This document shows positions 6,711 to 8,404 of a stretch of 8,404 nt of DNA, piece after piece. A program made the position numbers and the translations under genes. This DNA is from a bacterium (GTDB taxonomy: Bacteria > Actinomycetota > Thermoleophilia > Solirubrobacterales > 70-9): the NCBI GenBank assembly GCA_002919115.1, contig PKER01000358.1, forward strand, positions 1 through 8,404. The letters are read 5' to 3'. The notes below the pieces were generated by a model. The model made no database searches, was not told where the DNA came from, and saw only the letters and a list, made by a program, of their open reading frames with translations. Positions within the stretch are counted from its first letter, which is position 1. Every line of letters starts with the position of its first letter.

Positions 6711-8012
6711 TTACTCGGCCTGCTTCTCGACCGTCTCGACGATGCTGAACTTGCCCTGATCGTCGTACTCGTAGCGCTCGTAGAACGCGACGACCGGGTC
6801 GCCGTTGTCATCGAGGTCGAGCGGGCCGGAGGCACCCTCGAAGTCGATGTCTTCGCCGGCCTGCAGGGCCTTGATCGCATCGGCCAGCTGGGTGAAGTCG
6901 TACTTCGTACCCGGCGGCGAGGCGACCTCCTGGATCTTCTCGGCGATCGCAGGACCCTCGTTCGAACCCGCAGCGACCGCCGCGAGGACGCAGAGCGTCG
7001 CCGCGTCGAAGTTCTGCGCGTCGAACGTGCCGCGGGACTTCGCCCCCGGCGCCTGCTTGTAGAGATCGTCGAACGCCTTGGCGGTGTCCGTGTCCTCGGG
7101 GCTCGAAGGACGCGTGCCCTTCGCGCCGGCGAGGGCGTCGTTCGGGATCGACTTCGGGACGCCGTCCTCGAACGCGAGGCCGTCGGCGGTCCAGAGGTTG
7201 TGAGGATCGAACGAACCGGTGCGCGCCAGCGCGGCGCCCAGGCGGTTGTAGGGCTCCTCGAAGTCGATGATCACGAACTGGTCGGGATCACCCTCAACGA
7301 TCTGGTTCGCCTCGGAGTTGTACGAGGACAGCTCCGGGTCGTAGAGAACCGGGCCCGTCGTCGTACCGCCCTTGGCCTCCCAGGCGGCCTTGAACTCGTT
7401 CACGATGCCCTCGCCGTACGGGTCGTTGCGCGCGGCCAGCGACACGGTCGCGTCGGCCGAGCCGAGCTCCTGCTCGACGACATCCGCGAGCACCTGGCCT
7501 TGGAGCGCGTCGGAGGGCGCGGTGCGGAACACGAACCCGTTGTCCGGGAGATCGGTGATCTCCGGGCTGGTGGCGGACGGCGAGATCAGCGGGACCTCAG
7601 ACCGCGCGGCCACCGAGCGACCGACGGGCACCGTCTCGCCAGACGCCCACGGGCCGACCAGGCAGGTGGCGCCGTTGGAGACGAGCTGCTGGGCCGCGGT
7701 CTGCGCCGCCTGCGGCTCGGTCTGGGTGTCCGCGGTCTCCATGGTCACCGTGATGTCGGCGCCCGCCTCCTCGAGGGCGGCGCTCGCCTCCTCGATCGCG
7801 AGCTCCGCGGCCTTCTGCCCAGGCGGGCCGAACTGGCTTAGATCGCCGGTCAGCGGGACCAGCGCACCAACTGTCAGGTCGAAGCTGGCGTCCGAGACGT
7901 CCTCGCCGCCACCGCCGCCGTCTCCCTCGTCGTCGTCGCCGCACGCGGCGATCCCGAACGAAGCGAGTGCGGCAACGGCAAAGGCGAGCAAGACGAGCTT
8001 GAGCCTTCGCAT
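6711..8012 (-). CDS. livK: LivK-type substrate-binding lipoprotein of a branched-chain amino acid type importer
   Basis: 433 residues. The N-terminus is a lipoprotein signal: RR-K charges, hydrophobic stretch LVLLAFAVAALASF, lipobox IAAC with C24 as the lipidated Cys. An acidic/Gly linker (25-42, GDDDEGDGGGGGED) follows. The mature part is a periplasmic-binding-protein fold of the Leu/Ile/Val (Peripla_BP_6) type: VGALVPLTGDLSQFG (48-62), ligand-pocket segments GPWASGET (120-127) and ISPSATSPEIT (143-153), FRTAPSD (162-168), NDPYGEGIVNEFKAA (196-210) and GASGPLDLDDNGDP (393-406). It would catch the ligand outside the membrane and hand it to LivH/LivM. ATG 8012 is chosen because AGAGGAG (complement of 8018-8024) sits 5 nt upstream; the in-frame GTG at 8018 lies inside that site. 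It is convergent to livHMGF rather than part of it. Exact ligand is unknown; related proteins bind branched-chain or other amino acids, amides or aromatic acids. Confidence 0.93.
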   Translation of the reverse strand: MRRLKLVLLAFAVAALASFGIAACGDDDEGDGGGGGEDVSDASFDLTVGALVPLTGDLSQFGPPGQKAAELAIEEASAALEEAGADITVTMETADTQTEPQAAQTAAQQLVSNGATCLVGPWASGETVPVGRSVAARSEVPLISPSATSPEITDLPDNGFVFRTAPSDALQGQVLADVVEQELGSADATVSLAARNDPYGEGIVNEFKAAWEAKGGTTTGPVLYDPELSSYNSEANQIVEGDPDQFVIIDFEEPYNRLGAALARTGSFDPHNLWTADGLAFEDGVPKSIPNDALAGAKGTRPSSPEDTDTAKAFDDLYKQAPGAKSRGTFDAQNFDAATLCVLAAVAAGSNEGPAIAEKIQEVASPPGTKYDFTQLADAIKALQAGEDIDFEGASGPLDLDDNGDPVVAFYERYEYDDQGKFSIVETVEKQAE

Positions 8013-8017
8013 TGACA

Positions 8018-8030
8018 CTCCTCTCTCTCT
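8018..8030 (-). promoter_or_regulatory. livK Shine-Dalgarno within an AG-dinucleotide run
   Basis: On the minus strand the bases read AGAGAGAGAGGAG, ending 5 nt before ATG 8012. The AGGAG core is a good ribosome-binding site. The preceding run of AG dinucleotides is a simple repeat that could change length by slippage, though only the distal part would vary. Confidence 0.7.
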
Positions 8031-8131
8031 GGGTCAGGACGAGACTAGCTCCCGCCCGAAGGGGTGTTCTATCAAGTGTCGCAAACGGGCGGAGGCGGTC
8101 GCGAGCAGCGCGGCGACCCTTGACGCTTATG
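8019..8131. promoter_or_regulatory. Divergent livK / imuB-like intergenic region
   Basis: About 130 bp separate the livK start from the gene on the other strand, so the livK promoter should be here. On the minus strand TTGATA (complement of 8070-8075) is a 5-of-6 match to a -35 hexamer, but the nearest TANNNT (TAGTCT, complement of 8042-8047) is 22 bp away, too far for confidence. I see no riboswitch-like fold. Confidence 0.5.
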
Positions 8132-8151
8132 CGAACATATGTTCGTATGTT
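8120..8151 (+). promoter_or_regulatory. Candidate SOS-controlled promoter of the imuB-like gene
   Basis: TTGACG at 8120-8125 is a 5-of-6 match to the -35 consensus. The -10 element is ambiguous: TCGTAT (8143-8148) has the ideal 17-bp spacing but a poor sequence, while TATGTT (8146-8151) is a better hexamer with a 20-bp spacer. In either case the SOS box lies between the two elements, where a bound LexA would block RNA polymerase. No Shine-Dalgarno precedes the ATG at 8147, so a leaderless mRNA is possible. Confidence 0.45.
8132..8145. promoter_or_regulatory. LexA-binding SOS box
   Basis: CGAACATATGTTCG is a perfect 14-bp palindrome and matches the Gram-positive/actinobacterial LexA operator (CGAAC-N4-GTTCG). 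It lies directly in front of a Y-family-polymerase-like gene, a classical SOS target, and inside the candidate promoter. It is also about 120 bp upstream of livK on the other strand, but control of livK is less likely. Confidence 0.9.
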
Positions 8152-8404
8152 GTTCGCCTGCGTGCTCATCCCGAGATTCGGCTTGATCGCCGCCGCGGGC
8201 GGGCGCCGAGAGCTCCTGCGCCGCCCCGTGGCGCTCGCCCCGGGGCCCGGAGAGCCGCAGGTGATCGGCGACGTCTCGGGCCCGGCCGAGGCCTTCGGCA
8301 TCACGCCCGGCATGCGGCTCGCCGAGGCGCTCGCGCGCTGCCCGGGCCTGGCGCTGATCCCGCCCGACCCGCAGCGCGCCGACGAGGAGTGGGAGGCCGT
8401 CTTC
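8147..8404 (+). CDS. ImuB-like Y-family DNA polymerase homologue, N-terminal part (3' end outside window)
   Basis: 86 residues, open to the right edge. The pattern FACVLIPRFGLIAA...RPVALAPG...VIGDVSGPAEAFGITPGMRLAEALARCPGL...IPPDP is the N-terminal palm/fingers of the Y family; the GITPGMRLAEALARCP segment is the most diagnostic. In active polymerases the first strand carries a metal-binding Asp (DMDAFF-type); here CVLIPRF has Leu/Pro at those places, as in ImuB, a catalytically dead partner of DnaE2 and ImuA' in the SOS mutasome. The remaining catalytic positions are beyond the window, so a divergent active polymerase is not excluded. Start is uncertain: ATG 8147 gives MLFACVLIPRF; ATG 8129 would overlap the SOS box; TTG 8150 and GTG 8162 are in frame. 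The SOS box in front fits damage-induced expression. I give no symbol because only the N-terminus is visible. Confidence 0.8.
   Translation, partial: MLFACVLIPRFGLIAAAGGRRELLRRPVALAPGPGEPQVIGDVSGPAEAFGITPGMRLAEALARCPGLALIPPDPQRADEEWEAVF

Noticed and set aside
6508..6759. Small plus-strand open frame (83 codons) after the repeats
   Set aside because: It crosses the 22-bp repeats and the terminator hairpin and runs into the livK gene antisense; no ribosome-binding site or protein-like sequence.
7200..8313. Open frames antisense or out of frame to livK (7200-7841 plus, 7597-8313 minus)
   Set aside because: They overlap a convincing lipoprotein gene and show only repetitive Arg/Gly/Ala sequence.

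Overview
The window is very G+C-rich (about 70 % by eye), with codon third positions dominated by G and C and frequent GTG starts. It holds a long two-module FtsX-type permease, an overlapping livHMGF operon, a lipoprotein-type LivK, and a Gram-positive/actinobacterial SOS box (CGAAC-N4-GTTCG) in front of an ImuB-like gene. Together these suggest a chromosomal segment of a high-GC actinobacterium. A deep lineage such as Thermoleophilia is my guess, but this is inference from composition and gene style, not proof.

Layout. (1) 1-1250 (+): C-terminal part of an FtsX/MacB-type ABC permease, cut by the window edge. (2) 1267-1602 (-): a 111-residue Cys/His-rich protein made of two tandem CxxC...FCxxxH modules. 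(3) 1623-2708 (+): an isocitrate/isopropylmalate dehydrogenase-family enzyme that looks most like eukaryotic-type IDH in its active site but lacks that enzyme's NADP-binding signature. (4) 2752-6361 (+): livH-livM-livG-livF, tightly overlapping, encoding the two permeases and two ATPases of a branched-chain amino acid type (HAAT) importer. (5) 6362-6710: a gene-free stretch with two 43-bp hairpin-forming palindromic repeats in tandem, a degenerate 22-bp tandem repeat and a strong terminator. (6) 6711-8012 (-): the substrate-binding lipoprotein LivK, convergent to the operon. (7) 8013-8146: divergent regulatory region with a perfect 14-bp SOS box. (8) 8147-8404 (+): N-terminus of an ImuB-like Y-family polymerase homologue that lacks the first catalytic aspartate, cut by the right edge.

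How the genes work together. LivK would capture an amino acid or a related small ligand at the outer face of the membrane and deliver it to the LivH/LivM channel, powered by LivG/LivF. The binding protein is not in the transporter operon but faces it from the other side, with its own promoter region and terminator. The dehydrogenase lies immediately upstream of livH on the same strand and could be co-transcribed, but an AT-rich promoter-like stretch between them suggests the liv genes may start separately. The right edge belongs to a different process, DNA-damage-induced mutagenesis.

No complete new system can be demonstrated here. The observations most worth following are the paired palindromes at 6441-6540, the duplicated zinc-finger-like protein, the unusual dehydrogenase, and the SOS-box-controlled inactive-polymerase homologue.
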